In this document: positions 22,570 through 32,861 of the stretch, piece after piece | Numbering within the stretch: the first letter of the stretch is position 1 | Layout: every line of letters starts with the position of its first letter | Assembly: GCA_009767595.1 (NCBI GenBank) | Contig: VSDK01009463.1 | Location: 201,608 to 265,607, forward strand | DNA from: Symbiodinium kawagutii | Lineage: Eukaryota; Sar; Dinophyceae; Suessiales; Symbiodiniaceae | Reading direction: 5' to 3' | Length of the DNA: 64,000 bases | Notes under the pieces: model-generated | Told to the model about the DNA's origin: nothing | The model's input: only the letters and a program-made list of their open reading frames with translations | Databases searched by the model: none | Program-made: the position numbers and the translations under genes

Positions 22570-22673
22570 GGCTATGGGTCAATATTAACCAGCAATAACC
22601 AACCATTTTATAGGGAAAACGAGCTGGTCAATGAGGGGGAACCAGGGGGACTAAGGGTGAACTGACCCACGCC
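22570..22673. mobile_element. Family B element, TSD CAGTT or AGTT
   Basis: GGCTATGGGTCAATATTAACC on the left and AACTGACCCACGCC on the right. CAGTT occurs directly on both sides (22565-22569 and 22674-22678), one base longer than the usual 4-bp duplication. It begins 20 bases after the proposed donor of the exon at 22451-22550. Confidence 0.75.
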
Positions 22674-22678
22674 CAGTT

Positions 22679-24291
22679 CATGGTTGGTGAATGGTTGGTC
22701 AATGATGGCTAGTCACATGATTAGGTTCACAGTCAGGGTCATGGATACTGATGGTTGATGGCGAATGGCGGTTTAGAATGGCTAAGAGTCGGTCGCTCTG
22801 GTTCTGTTAATCTGGCTCGAACATGACCCATGGTCATGCGCAAATAGCTGGGGTTGATTACCCACTTCATGCACCAACGGTTACCCAAAAAAAGCAAGAA
22901 TCAAAGAGTTTTCCCAAGTTTTAGCCCTGATGATTCACCCTGAAGGCTGGCAGTGAAACAAACACGGCGAGTGTCCGCTGCAGACCTCAATGATTGGACA
23001 CTGACTATAGTGATTGGATACCGATTTTTTCAACGTAAATTATATTGAAATAAACCAACTTGGGTCTGGTTTGCTGGTGCCGGTGATTTGTAGTGACATC
23101 TGCGACCTTGTGTCCATTGCACCTCAAGCACTATCGCAAAAGTCCACGGATATGATGTACCGAAAAGAAGTTCCAGTGGGACTTCCTTGTACATCCTTTT
23201 ACACTTAACGATGCAATAACCATCGCAACCCACAAGTACCAACCTGTCTGACAGACTGTTGAGTAGACATTTCTTCACTCGCCCTGGCGCCCCACCTGCT
23301 GTGTGGGGAGAAACTGGAGCCTCGGTTGCAAGCAGTCCCATGGGGGTCAAGGATGGTCAAGGTTCCCTCAGCTCGTATCATCAGGAGCCAATGATTGTAC
23401 CCTATCAACCAATCATATTCGCACTGGATTGGCGGATATGCACAGGGGTACTGATCTAAATGGAGGCAGAAGAAGTCACAGTCAAATCACTGATTGTTGA
23501 GAGCGAATGATAAAAGTCTCGATGTAAGTCTTGGAATCCGTTCCAAGCTATGGGAATCGTTTTGCCTTCACACTCTTCGGTCGGATATCTAGTCGTTAAG
23601 TCTGTTCTATCTATCAGCCAGAATGTGACTCAGCCAAAATGATGCTCCAAGCGTGAGCTCACATCTCTACAGTATTGCAAAATCTGTGCTCTTTGTCGAA
23701 CTTTCGGAAATGACACAGCTCAAAGAACCATTGCCACATGGCAGCATTGGCTGGTGTAGCTCAACCTCTACTGTTGGTCCAGACGGGTATGAATCACAAA
23801 CCAATTACGTCACTCATGAGGCCTGGTTATCATTGGCTATGCCGGGCTATCCCACATGCAAAGCACATACCAAGTATCCAAATATATTTTCCCATTGATC
23901 CTGCTAAAATTGCTTGTAAACCCCATTCCCCTGGGTTGCTGTGGATCTGTGGGCTCTCTTGCCACTCGTAGATCCTTCATTCTCAGCCAGAAACTACCCT
24001 CCGGTAACCTGTGACCGTGGCATAGCCTTCTGTGGGGAATAACTGTGGCCCGAATGCAGGGTGCCTGTGTTGCACCCACAATGGTTGCTCCCTGGTATGC
24101 ATGTTGCGTCCAATTTTTCCATCAATCACTCTGAGCCAGACACCAGTCACTGTCATTCACCGTGATTCATCATCAAGTAGCCATCAATAATTGACGAGTT
24201 AATATCATCGGTCGTCCAAAACAAACATTAGCCATAAATATTCATCAATCGTGAAGCACAAGTACTTGATCGCCATCATCGCCACCATCAC

Positions 24292-24332
<41 letters not shown>

Positions 24333-24881
24333 AGCGTCAGCTGTCATCAACCACAATTAACCGTTCTCAAGTCCAGTATTTCGCGCGATTCTGAGTCAAA
24401 CACATCAATCGCTGATCTTCTCAACTTGATCCGACTTACGTATAGTGAGTCAACTAATCAACCAATCGGCTATGAACAAAACATATAGCCAATAAACATA
24501 ATATAATGTCAAAACCAATTCGCTATTGACCAATCATCTGAGAGTCAGCAATTGACCAATCAAAATATTAACCAATAAACCATTCACCCAAACAAGCTAA
24601 TGAATCAGCTATTGATGGTTGATCAGCAATGAATCACGTAATAGCACTCTGACTATCAACAGCTATTGCCAATCAACCATTGACCAATCAACCATTAACA
24701 GCTCATAATTGACATGATTAACAGTAGCCAATTAACAGTAGCCATTAACAGCTAATAGTATCTAATCGTATCTAATAGTATCTAATAGTATTTATGGCTA
24801 TTAGCCATTAACAGCTAATAGTATCTAGTAGTGACTACCTGACTGCAAACCCAAACCTTCCAAGCCCATCATTCGGCCCAG
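22679..24881. other. Low-gene DNA with (CAT)n and a 10-bp repeat
   Basis: Several open frames of 60-106 codons on both strands (23014-24079) have no recognisable domain. A (CAT)n microsatellite covers 24272-24332. From 24480 on, words such as AACCAATCA and TTGACCAATCA dominate. A 10-bp repeat, TCTAATAGTA, runs about four units at 24756-24796. Confidence 0.4.
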
Positions 24882-24970
24882 GTGCGGAGACCACTTGCAG
24901 CGTCGTTACGGATGGGCCTTCGGCCGCGCCGGCCACGTCGGGGCCGCCCTGGGAACGCTCCGGCGGCAAG
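24882..24970 (+). CDS. G1 candidate exon 2
   Basis: The island is the GC-richest in its neighbourhood. Borders are attcggcccag|G and GGCAAG|GTGGGC. Starting with two bases it reads 29 complete codons (TTCSVVTDGPSAAPATSG, ending in WERSGGK) and ends in phase 0, which fits both neighbours. An alternative frame starting with one base (DHLQRRYGWAFGRAGHVG) is at least as protein-like, so the frame is not certain. The minus strand is open too. Confidence 0.38.
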
Positions 24971-27146
24971 GTGGGCGGCGCGCCAGGCGCGGGTGACCGA
25001 CCAAAGTGGTTGGTGGTTGATGACCCATGGTGGTGATGGTTGGTGATCAATGTGATCGACCATTCTCCATGGTGGTTGGTAGTGGTGAATGATCAATCCG
25101 TATTGTTGGTTCATGGTGGTGATGGTTGGTGATCAATGAGTTGCTATCAATGGATTGTTGGTTGATGTTGGTATATACATGGTGAATGGTTTGTTAGTTG
25201 GGGTGATGATCAATGAGTTGTCAAGAATATTTTAACCATACCACTGAATGGTGTGCAATCAAAAGTTCATGATGGTCAATACCAATGGTAATGATTAATA
25301 TTGAGGTATTGTTCACCATTTGACTGTTATACTATATGATGCAGGTTGATATTGATTGATGAACATCAATGCTAGTCAAGTACCATCATTTACCATTGAA
25401 TTCCATTGTTGGCAATAAGTTACAATCAACTATTCGTCACTGAGGTGAGGATCACTTTGCAGTGTTAAGTATTAACCATCATCTTGTCTTTGAATTCACC
25501 TTTGCTTAACGTTGATGGTATATAAGAGTAAATTGATAATCAACTATGTCAAACAAAGTATATTTAGTACCATTGGTGTTTGCTATCCCCTACCAGGGTT
25601 GCCATGTTTCTAATGAGCCACTGTCAACCACTACGAAACATCAAGAATCAAAATTGATGAACCCTTCTCGATCAACCCGTCCCACCATCATCGCTAAGCA
25701 TTATCTTTTTGCAAACATCATACCAATCATAGTTATATAACCATTGTTAAGCAGGAAATTCATTAAGGAGTGAAGCATTCATTAAGCATGATGACAAGTC
25801 GAATAATCAGTGACCAACCTTCATTCCCTTTCATTGCTGAATCCTTCTCAACGCGTCATGTCTTAACAACTATTAGTACCTAAACGCCCAGCGGTCAGTC
25901 ATCACAATTATTGTGATCAACAATCATCAACTGTCATTCACAAGCATCAACCACAATAACAATCGTTGACCATTATCAACTGGTGCTGGCAGTTGTTAAC
26001 AGCAAATGACTATTGCTTACCCAGCAATCATGACAAAGCGGCATCAACAACTATCGCAATCAACCAATTTCAATCTGTCTGAATTATTCTTCATCGTGAT
26101 CAACCCATATTGACGGACGGTTCATGTCAATAAAGCATTAAAATAAGTTGTGAACCAGTGGTACATCAAATCCATGTCTAAAATCTAGTACTGGATTTCG
26201 TCTTACCAGCGTCCACAAATCCTCTAGCGGTAATTGCCAGTTTTACCCGCAAAGAAGTGGTTTATCAGTATCCACAAACTTGTCCACAAACCAGTGTTAC
26301 CACTCAAAACCCCCTGGTTTCCCCCCAAATGTGTGCATGCTTTATCCATGGCTCGATCTGCCATTCTTGACCATTGTACCATTAATACTCAAAGGGGTTG
26401 CTTGTTGAATAGTAGCCATTATCTATCATCATCGATCATCATTCATAGTCATTGAATGTCATTGATGATCATTTATAACTATTGATCATCATTGATCATC
26501 ATTGATCAACAATCTCAATGATGATTATTGATAATTATTGATCATCATTGATCTTCATTGATCAGCATTGATCAGCACTGATCATTGCATCCCTTTCGGC
26601 GCGGCCTCATCGGTCGGCGGGGCATGCGGAGCCAGGGCCAAGGCAATGCTCCTAGAGAACGACTGTCTGGAGGGTGGTTGAAGCGCAGATCCTAATCATG
26701 TTGGTTTCTGATTAGTATCTACCTGTTGGTTTCATCTATTTTCATTACTTTAGGGGGGGTTACACTAATCAGAAACCAACATTAGTTCATAAGGATGAAT
26801 GATGGTGAGTGTTGAATTTTTTGGTTGATTAATGGCTGATTAACCATGGTGAGTATTGAATGTTGGTGGATAGTGGTGGTTGCTGGAAAGAGGTGAAGAA
26901 TGGTGCTTCGTAAAGGTTTTATAAAAAGGTCATACACTCGTTCATAGGGGTTGATGATTCATCATTTCATCAACCAGAGTTGATTGGATCATCAAGGAGA
27001 AACTTCGGCTGTTTATCACAACATGCTGATTGGTTGTACAACTGGTTAACACATCAATAAGTAACTTCAAGGGGATGTGCGCTGTTTATCACAACAAGCA
27101 CCGCCCGAGTTGAGTGATTTAGATGAGGGCTGTGTCGCAACCTAAG
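24971..27146. other. Repeat-rich AT DNA
   Basis: TGGTTGGTGATCAATG words dominate 25010-25240. A 10-bp repeat ATTGATCATC with variants covers about 26460-26590. Near 26590-26690 a GC-rich island reads VGGACGARAKAMLLENDC with a possible donor GGAGG|GTGGTT, but no AG lies at its left edge, so it is not called. A short inverted pair, GTTGGTTTCTGATTAGT and its complement, brackets 26699-26782. Confidence 0.4.
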
Positions 27147-27288
27147 GACCCGGGCGGCCCCGCCGAAGCACCTGATATTGGCCAAGTGCTCCTCCAAGTC
27201 CTCGAGGGGCCTTCCGGTGCAACGAATGCTGCTCATGTAATTCCATGCAAGTGGTACTCCATATGGATCAATCTCTCTGAGTATGTAG
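27147..27288 (+). CDS. G1 candidate exon 3
   Basis: Borders are gcaacctaag|G and a near-ideal donor TATGTAG|GTAACT. The 142 bp give 47 codons plus one base in phase 0: GGPAEAPDIGQVLLQVLEG at the start and KWYSIWINLSEYV at the end. The acceptor is weak in pyrimidines. The minus strand is also open for 81 codons here (with REIDPYGVPLAWNYM) behind attgacag|T, a real competitor. Confidence 0.4.
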
Positions 27289-28348
27289 GTAACTGTCAAT
27301 GATTTTTGATATCTGAGATATCCGGAGGTACCAATGATCTACCTATGTTGTCTATGCTGTGTGTCAATGAGTTTGATTGTTGTGCTCATCTGTGAATCGA
27401 ATGCCTTTCAAAGCAAGTGCGTTGCTGTCCTGCTTAAAACTGACTGCTGATGAAGCTTTGTGAGGCCGGATCTTTCTACCGAGTGAAATCAATTACTTCT
27501 GTGGGGATGGGAGGATAGAGACAGGGTACACAAGGCTATGCTGTAAGGGGTGAACCATTCGAACAATGATTGCTTCTGGCACCCGAGTCATTCCGGGGTT
27601 GCAGTGTCGCATCATCTATATAACCGTTGGGGCGAACTTTCATGTTGAACATCCCAAAATGTCCAGAAGAGCCTTTCTGGTCACCGACTTCTGGTATGCA
27701 AAAATGATTTCGAATTAATCTCCTGAAAATGGTGACCAACGTCCTGAAAGCGGGACACCAAGCGAAGTGTCCCGAGATTCCCAAGACATCCTGTGATCCC
27801 AAGTGGGCACCTGGAGAGCTGTCGGTCCACTGCAGTTGCCTGGCCCAGTTGCAGGTCCGTGGGAGGTTGAATAGCAAAGTAATTGCCCAAAGGCCCAAAG
27901 TGATGAATGTTGACCTTCCAGCAAGAATGGAAGTGTTGAAATCAGTCAAATTTTGTTTCGACGTGCACTTTTTGCTGGGTTCATCACAAATCCAATTGCA
28001 TGGTGGTCTCCCAAGTCCACTTCGCTACCCAACTTGGATACAAAGTTCACCCCGAGCAGTTCAAAGTCTGGTTCTTTCACACAACGAACAGTTGCTGAAG
28101 CCTCTGTCAGTTGTAGACCAACCTAGTGACATTGTGCCAAGCCCCGGTCAGCTGAGGCCATGCCGCCTCTGCCTCCAAGTCTAAGTACAACGGCAAGGTG
28201 TAGAGACCTGATCTGACACCAGGCTGTGAACATGTCACCACCAATGCTCGCAGGGTTAAAGCAAGAATTATATATATATTATGTATATATATATATATAT
28301 ATGTCTTCAATACATGCTGTACGTAAGATGTGTATTTGTCTGCACTTC

Positions 28349-28362
28349 AGCCATTTTGGCTC
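28349..28362 (+). other. Match to dinoflagellate spliced-leader core
   Basis: AGCCATTTTGGCTC is identical to the central 14 of the 22 bases of the dinoflagellate spliced leader. The leader continues AAG; here TAAG follows. The four bases before it differ (CTTC instead of CCGT). Relict leaders are known in dinoflagellate genes that were copied back from mRNA. The match is partly self-complementary, which raises its chance frequency a little. No convincing gene follows directly. Confidence 0.35.
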
Positions 28363-28642
28363 TAAGTTCCGGTAGATCTTCCATGTAGGATCTGAAAATG
28401 TGTGTGTGTTTGGGGGTTGTGTATCAATGATGGCATACACCCCAACTAGCTGGTGGCTCAACTGGGCCCAGCTGGTTGGAATGTTTGCTTTGCTCCCTCT
28501 AGATCCACCTCTGCTTTGCTACTGGCTATATCAACCCGTTGTTGTACACCACCGATGGTTGCAACCCACCAACCAATTACATCATGCCTACTAATATCGG
28601 ACCTTGTTGGTGCCGCAACAGATCACGAAGCCGCTACATCTG

Positions 28643-28759
28643 TGATCAAACTCTCATTCTGATCAAGAAAACTAGCGGTAAGATAGTTTTGATCATTACT
28701 ACTATAGAAGTGTGATCAAGAAAACTATCTTACCCCTAGTACTGATCAAACTCTCATTC
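28643..28759. repeat. 17-bp direct repeats enclosing an inverted repeat
   Basis: TGATCAAACTCTCATTC occurs at 28643-28659 and again at 28743-28759, exactly 100 bp apart. Between them lie two arms, CTAGCGGTAAGATAGTTTTG and the complement of AAAACTATCTTACCCCTAG, around about 20 central bases. The layout is that of a small stem-loop element with long flanking repeats, unlike families A-D. Confidence 0.7.
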
Positions 28760-28845
28760 CGCTTGCCATAAAACTCCGCTGCTACCGGTCATAGTCGTTT
28801 CGATTTGTTGGCGATAGCGAAGCCACCACGGTACACCATTCACAG

Positions 28846-28927
28846 GTCGCCATGCTGCTCATCCCCGGGGGCTGGCAGACTGGCGCAAGCGCCCCGGCCC
28901 GGTGCTCCGCAAATGGCCGCAATTTTG
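28846..28927 (+). CDS. G1 candidate exon 4
   Basis: Borders are caccattcacag|G and TTTTG|GTTGGC. The 82 bp read as two bases, 26 codons and two bases, with HPRGLADWRKRPGPVLRKW, a basic and tryptophan-rich stretch. The one-base end of exon 3 and the two-base start here agree. A second plus frame (AMLLIPGGWQTGASAPAR) and the minus strand are open as well. Confidence 0.38.
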
Positions 28928-29129
28928 GTTGGCACATATCCGCTATTTCCACCCTACAAAACCAGCAACCAGCCGCCATTTGCCACCATCACTCCCTTCA
29001 TGCAGCACTTTGTCACTTATCAACCACTGCAAAGCATCTGCCAATCGCAGGCATCCACTACTTTTTCACCGCCATTATCATTGTGCTTATCACCGGTGGT
29101 GTGCGCTCTAGTCACTACATTAGTTATCC

Positions 29130-29229
29130 GGCTGGTGGTTGGGCCACCCCTATGAAAAATATGCTTGTCAACCAACCACTTGTCAATAATTACTAGGGAA
29201 AATAAAAAATGTGAATCAAACCACCAGCC
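29130..29229. mobile_element. Family C element
   Basis: GGCTGGTGGTTGGGCCACCCC on the left in part and GAATCAAACCACCAGCC on the right, with AATTACTAGGGAAAA in the centre. Target duplications are unclear. Confidence 0.6.
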
Positions 29230-29274
29230 AGTTGCTGTACATAATGACCATCATTAGAGACACACCATGATCCT

Positions 29275-29362
29275 ATCCAGACCGCTGCTGGACCGCCCTC
29301 GGGAAAGCGCTTTCCGCATCTCAGCATCCGGGCTGGGAGGAACCAAGGGAGGCACCTGCGAA
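29275..29362. other. GC-rich island, possible exon on either strand
   Basis: On the minus strand a pyrimidine-rich tttttcgcag|G opens a frame with PLVPPSPDAEMRKALSRG and a possible GA donor (GATAG|GATC). On the plus strand cctatccag|A opens all three frames. A plus exon beginning with A would create a stop after G1 exon 4, so the island is left out of that model. Confidence 0.25.
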
Positions 29363-29530
29363 AAATCGCAGCAGTAATATCTCCATAATCAGAGAATTTA
29401 TCTTGGATAGTTTTATATATCAGGAATAATGGATTGTTTGTTATCATTATGGTGGATATGATGGAATCTTCATAATCAGAGAATTTATCCATTTATCTTG
29501 GATAGTTTCCATTGAAAGGTTTGTGGATAT

Positions 29531-29629
29531 GGCTATGGGTCAATATTAACCAGCAATAACCAACCATTTTGTAGGGTAAACAATGGTCAATGAGGGGGAA
29601 CCAGGGGTACAGGGTTTTGACCCACACCC
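29531..29629. mobile_element. Family B element, TSD ATAT
   Basis: A 99-bp element, GGCTATGGGTCAATATTAACC to GGGTTTTGACCCACACCC. ATAT is on both sides (29527-29530 and 29630-29633). It is almost the same as the copy at 22570 in its left half (AGCAATAACCAACCATTTT). Confidence 0.8.
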
Positions 29630-29633
29630 ATAT

Positions 29634-31184
29634 ATTTACATGTAATAGTCGTGGATATATCATACAGGATATTGTTATCATATCATACTGGATGTGATTG
29701 TACGCTTATTATCTTCGTTGTGATTATACTACGTTTCTGGATAGTTTTGAATCGTTGTATCCACAGTTTCCATGCCATGGCTACACTTCCAGTTGACCAC
29801 CATAGAGCCATAGTCAATAGATACCCGGTATACAAGTATATAATTGTGGAACCGAGTAGTGGTCACTCGTTGCTAATCATCAGTGATAGATGATTGTTCA
29901 TCACTGGATAATGATTAAATTGCAGTAGCAAATAATGGTTGAATGACTGCCAATGATCTTTCCGTAGGCATATGGTAGAAACCACTGACAACATAGGCAG
30001 CATAGGTCATATATCAGGTAGGTACAGGGAATGAGGAAGGCACCCCCAAAAACAATCAATTTTGAGGATACCACCATTTATGAATGCCCCGAGACCCCAT
30101 GGGACGCTGTCCCTTGGCGAAACGGCAAGGTGCCTAGAGGTTGTTGGGCCGTACATGTACATCCACATCCAGCAGTGGTTGGAATTCATATTTGGATGTT
30201 TCTGGGCTTTGTCATTCTGACATTATCTAACTATGACCAGTAAGGATAGACAACTCTAGGGCTAGGGCCTCTAGGCCAAAAAACTTTGCAACAACATCAA
30301 CTGGTCAGAATAGGATTCAACAGTTGTAGTACAACCACCGTGCAACAACCATTTCCTATCGCTACATACATGACTCATAAGAACAATCACACGTACAGAA
30401 ATGATACCACCAGCAACAAACCATTGAAACTTTATGAGAACATAGTGGTGTTCCGGACCACAGGCGTCTGCCACCGATCGGTGCTTCCAGATGCTCAGCC
30501 CAAGTTCAAATAATTTTTGGGCACCACTGCTGTGGACAACTCCAAACAAAGGATCTGCAAAGCAACCGCCAGAATTGTCATAGCCTAATTTAACTTGCGG
30601 GCAGCACCATTGCAGCACCATCTATCACAGGCAGCACCATGGCAAAAATGCTATGCTGCCACACTGGTGGCGCCATGGAGAGCAGTGACCCAGAGAGAGA
30701 GCATTGCAGGTGCGCTGATTTCACGGTTGGTAGGTATACCCATGGGCTTCCTATAAGGCTGCATAGGTTCATGGGTCATAGTGTTGATGACAAATGGTCA
30801 TTCTATGTCATTCTTGTTGTCTTGTGCTGGTTCTTATCATTGTTATTGATCATAAGAATGATCCATATCAAAAATTGTATTTTGATCCATCAAGCAGCTA
30901 TCTATGTATTATTGTTATTGATCTAATTCTCATGATATAGCTGCTACAATGGCACACTGTTTCATGTTTCAAAAAGGGTTTACCTCCGTGCAACTAACCT
31001 GTAAGTTCAAATCATATCTTTTCATGGGTACAACCAGCTGTGGATTTTCTACGCGACCAGGTTTGTATACCACACGGCATGTAGTGTTACACATACCATG
31101 TATACATGTATACTACAGTATAGTTCATGAATGTCCATGATTCCAAGAACATCCTCAATGATCACGACTTTATTCTCTGGATAT
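29634..31184. other. Low-repeat DNA, unassigned open frame
   Basis: A minus-strand frame of 116 codons at 30271-30621 (with KLGYDNSGGCFADPLFGVV) is protein-like but not recognised. Plus-strand frames at 30286-30926 are shorter. No other structure was seen. Confidence 0.3.
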
Positions 31185-31297
31185 GGCAGTGGGTCAAAAC
31201 CCCGTAACCCTGGTTCCCCATCATTTACCCTTGGTTTTCCCTATTATTGTTGGAGGAAATCCCCCATTAGTTGGTTGATTAATATTGAACCATAGCC
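31185..31297. mobile_element. Family B element, imperfect TSD
   Basis: GGCAGTGGGTCAAAACCCCG to TTAATATTGAACCATAGCC. The flanks ATAT and ATAA differ at one base. The inner part has CCTATTATTGTTGG, typical of B in this orientation. Confidence 0.7.
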
Positions 31298-31472
31298 ATA
31301 AATAGCTGGTACATCCCCTACTATTGTTGGCTATTATCCCCTATTATTAACCATTAACCAGCTAATTAACCATTGTTTCATCAAGTCAAACCATCGCGTT
31401 TCATGGGAACCCGTCCTGCCACTCCGCATCACCCAGCTCAGCCAGTCAAGCTGACCTCTTTACGCCCTGCAG

Positions 31473-31551
31473 GCGATGCCTGCTGAGCTTCAAAGGCGGC
31501 GACCCACTCAGGGATACGTTGAGTCAATGGGTCGCGGATGGCCTTTATGAA
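31473..31551 (+). CDS. G1 candidate exon 5
   Basis: A strong acceptor (ctctttacgccctgcag|G) and the donor TATGAA|GTAGAT bound 79 bp: one base plus 26 codons with CLLSFKGGDPLRDTLSQWV and then DGLYE. The first base completes the codon left open by exon 4 (TG+G, Trp). The family A element at 31558 starts six bases after the proposed donor. Of the two other plus frames, one (AMPAELQRRR) is also open. Confidence 0.42.
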
Positions 31552-31557
31552 GTAGAT

Positions 31558-31659
31558 GGTGGTTTCTCAAAATAGGGGTACCCACCAAAATGGTTGGTTT
31601 ATTACTATAAATGACTATAAATGGATGATTTGGGGGTACCCCTATTTTGAGAAACCACC
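31558..31659. mobile_element. Family A element, TSD AGAT
   Basis: The best preserved A copy: GGTGGTTTCTCAAAATAGGG left, CCCTATTTTGAGAAACCACC right, 102 bp. AGAT is duplicated at 31554-31557 and 31660-31663. The interior has ATGGTTGGTTTATTACTATAA, in part. Confidence 0.85.
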
Positions 31660-31663
31660 AGAT

Positions 31664-32189
31664 GGATCATGGTATCACAATGAATTCGTTGCATGATGAA
31701 AATCCGAATGAGGACAAGTACATTCTGTTTGGCAACACTCACTGGTACTCCAGGCTTTGACGCACCGTCGCATGGATGGATCTTGGTACTGAGATCAATC
31801 AGTCCACGAATCTGATGGTCCACCAAAGTGTAATGCAAGAGAGTTACAAATCACAACATCCCGGTCCGGTCCCTTACATTCCCAACAGGAAACTTCTATG
31901 AATCAAACCCCATCTATGACAGTAAGTCACCTTGTTTGGTGATTGTACAACGATTGGCCTATCCACAGCTGGATCTTCCATCAAGCATCATCAAGCATGA
32001 TTATTCTGTGTCATTGACCATCACTAAGCATCACTGACCATCAATCTGCCATCATTAACCATGATCCAACAATGATGTCCACTATCAATTCTCAGCTGGT
32101 TTGTCAATGAACCTTTGCCATGTTCATTAATTACTCAACCATCATCTAACGACCAAACACTACGAACCTACCAGCTATCACCAGCATAT
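31664..32189. other. AT-rich DNA, no gene
   Basis: A 77-codon minus-strand frame (31605-31838) overlaps the family A element and is not supported. CATCAAGCATCATCAAGC and CACTGACCATCA words recur at 31978-32070. Confidence 0.4.
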
Positions 32190-32298
32190 GGGCGTTTCTC
32201 AAGTCACAGGGTACCCCCACTTCTCATCCACCAAGAATCATGTTTAGTAACAAACCAACCATAACTTGGTGGGTTGCCTATGGCTTGAAAACACCCCC
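32190..32298. mobile_element. Family A element, TSD ATAT
   Basis: GGGCGTTTCTCAAGTCACAGG to CCTATGGCTTGAAAACACCCCC, read in part; 109 bp. ATAT is on both sides (32186-32189 and 32299-32302). Confidence 0.75.
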
Positions 32299-32384
32299 AT
32301 ATCCCAGCAACCACCGGCTACAACCAGCTATGCCGCCGGCTGATCACCACTGATGCCGTGCTGACGGCCACTACTATGCTGCAG

Positions 32385-32445
32385 CTGTTTCCAGTGGCGC
32401 CTCGGCGATCGTGGGACTGGCTTCCGCCTGGCAGTGAAACAGGAG
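32385..32445 (+). CDS. G1 candidate exon 6
   Basis: Borders are ctatgctgcag|C and CAGGAG|GTGCTG; 61 bp give 20 codons plus one base in phase 0 (PVAPRRSWDWLPPGSETG). Another frame (FQWRLGDRGTGFRLAVKQE) is at least as protein-like and stays open to 32516, but would need exon 5 to end with two bases. The family B element at 32486 starts about 40 bases after the donor. Confidence 0.35.
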
Positions 32446-32485
32446 GTGCTGGTGCACATGGAAGTCCGACATCAACGAATCATAT

Positions 32486-32604
32486 GGCGAGCTGGGTCAA
32501 GCAGTTAAGCAACCAACTAATAGTGGATAATGACCAACAACAATAAGGAAAACAATGGTTAATGATAGGGGAACCAGGGGTACGGGGTGAACTGACCCAC
32601 AGCC
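32486..32604. mobile_element. Family B element, TSD ATAT
   Basis: GGCGAGCTGGGTCAAGCAG to GAACTGACCCACAGCC, 119 bp. ATAT is on both sides (32482-32485 and 32605-32608). The GGCGAGCTGGGTCAAG end defines a B subgroup shared with the copies at 36368 and 61993. Confidence 0.8.
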
Positions 32605-32764
32605 ATATCACCAGGCATCGCAAGCGATCATCTTTAACTAGCTAACTAGCTAATTAATCATTCTCTTAGCCATCAATATCATCATGGAGCCAGCATCAAT
32701 CAATTTTTGGACTAGCTAATCTGACCGGCTTACTTGTCATTAGCAAGCCATAGGTGGCACATAT

Positions 32765-32861
32765 GCTGCTTTCTCAAGCCATAGGGGTACCCCACAATCA
32801 TCAAGTGACAACCATCATAAACCAATCATAACTTTGGGGTTCCCTGTTCTGGGAAACCACC
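32765..32861. mobile_element. Family A element, imperfect TSD
   Basis: GCTGCTTTCTCAAGCCATAG to TTCCCTGTTCTGGGAAACCACC, in part. The flanks ATAT and ATAG differ at one base. Confidence 0.6.

Larger units (their letters stand above)
27289..28845. other. Mostly unique DNA, possible spliced-leader relic
   Basis: Open frames at 27536-27949 (minus, 137 codons) and 27729-28184 (plus, 151 codons) overlap and show no recognisable domain. TATATA runs occur at 28268-28302. The 14-mer AGCCATTTTGGCTC at 28349-28362 matches the dinoflagellate spliced-leader core. A pair of 17-bp direct repeats lies at 28643 and 28743. Confidence 0.35.

Noticed and set aside
29275-29362. Extra G1 exon
   Set aside because: In the G1 phase it would create a stop at the junction with exon 4, and the minus strand offers better borders.
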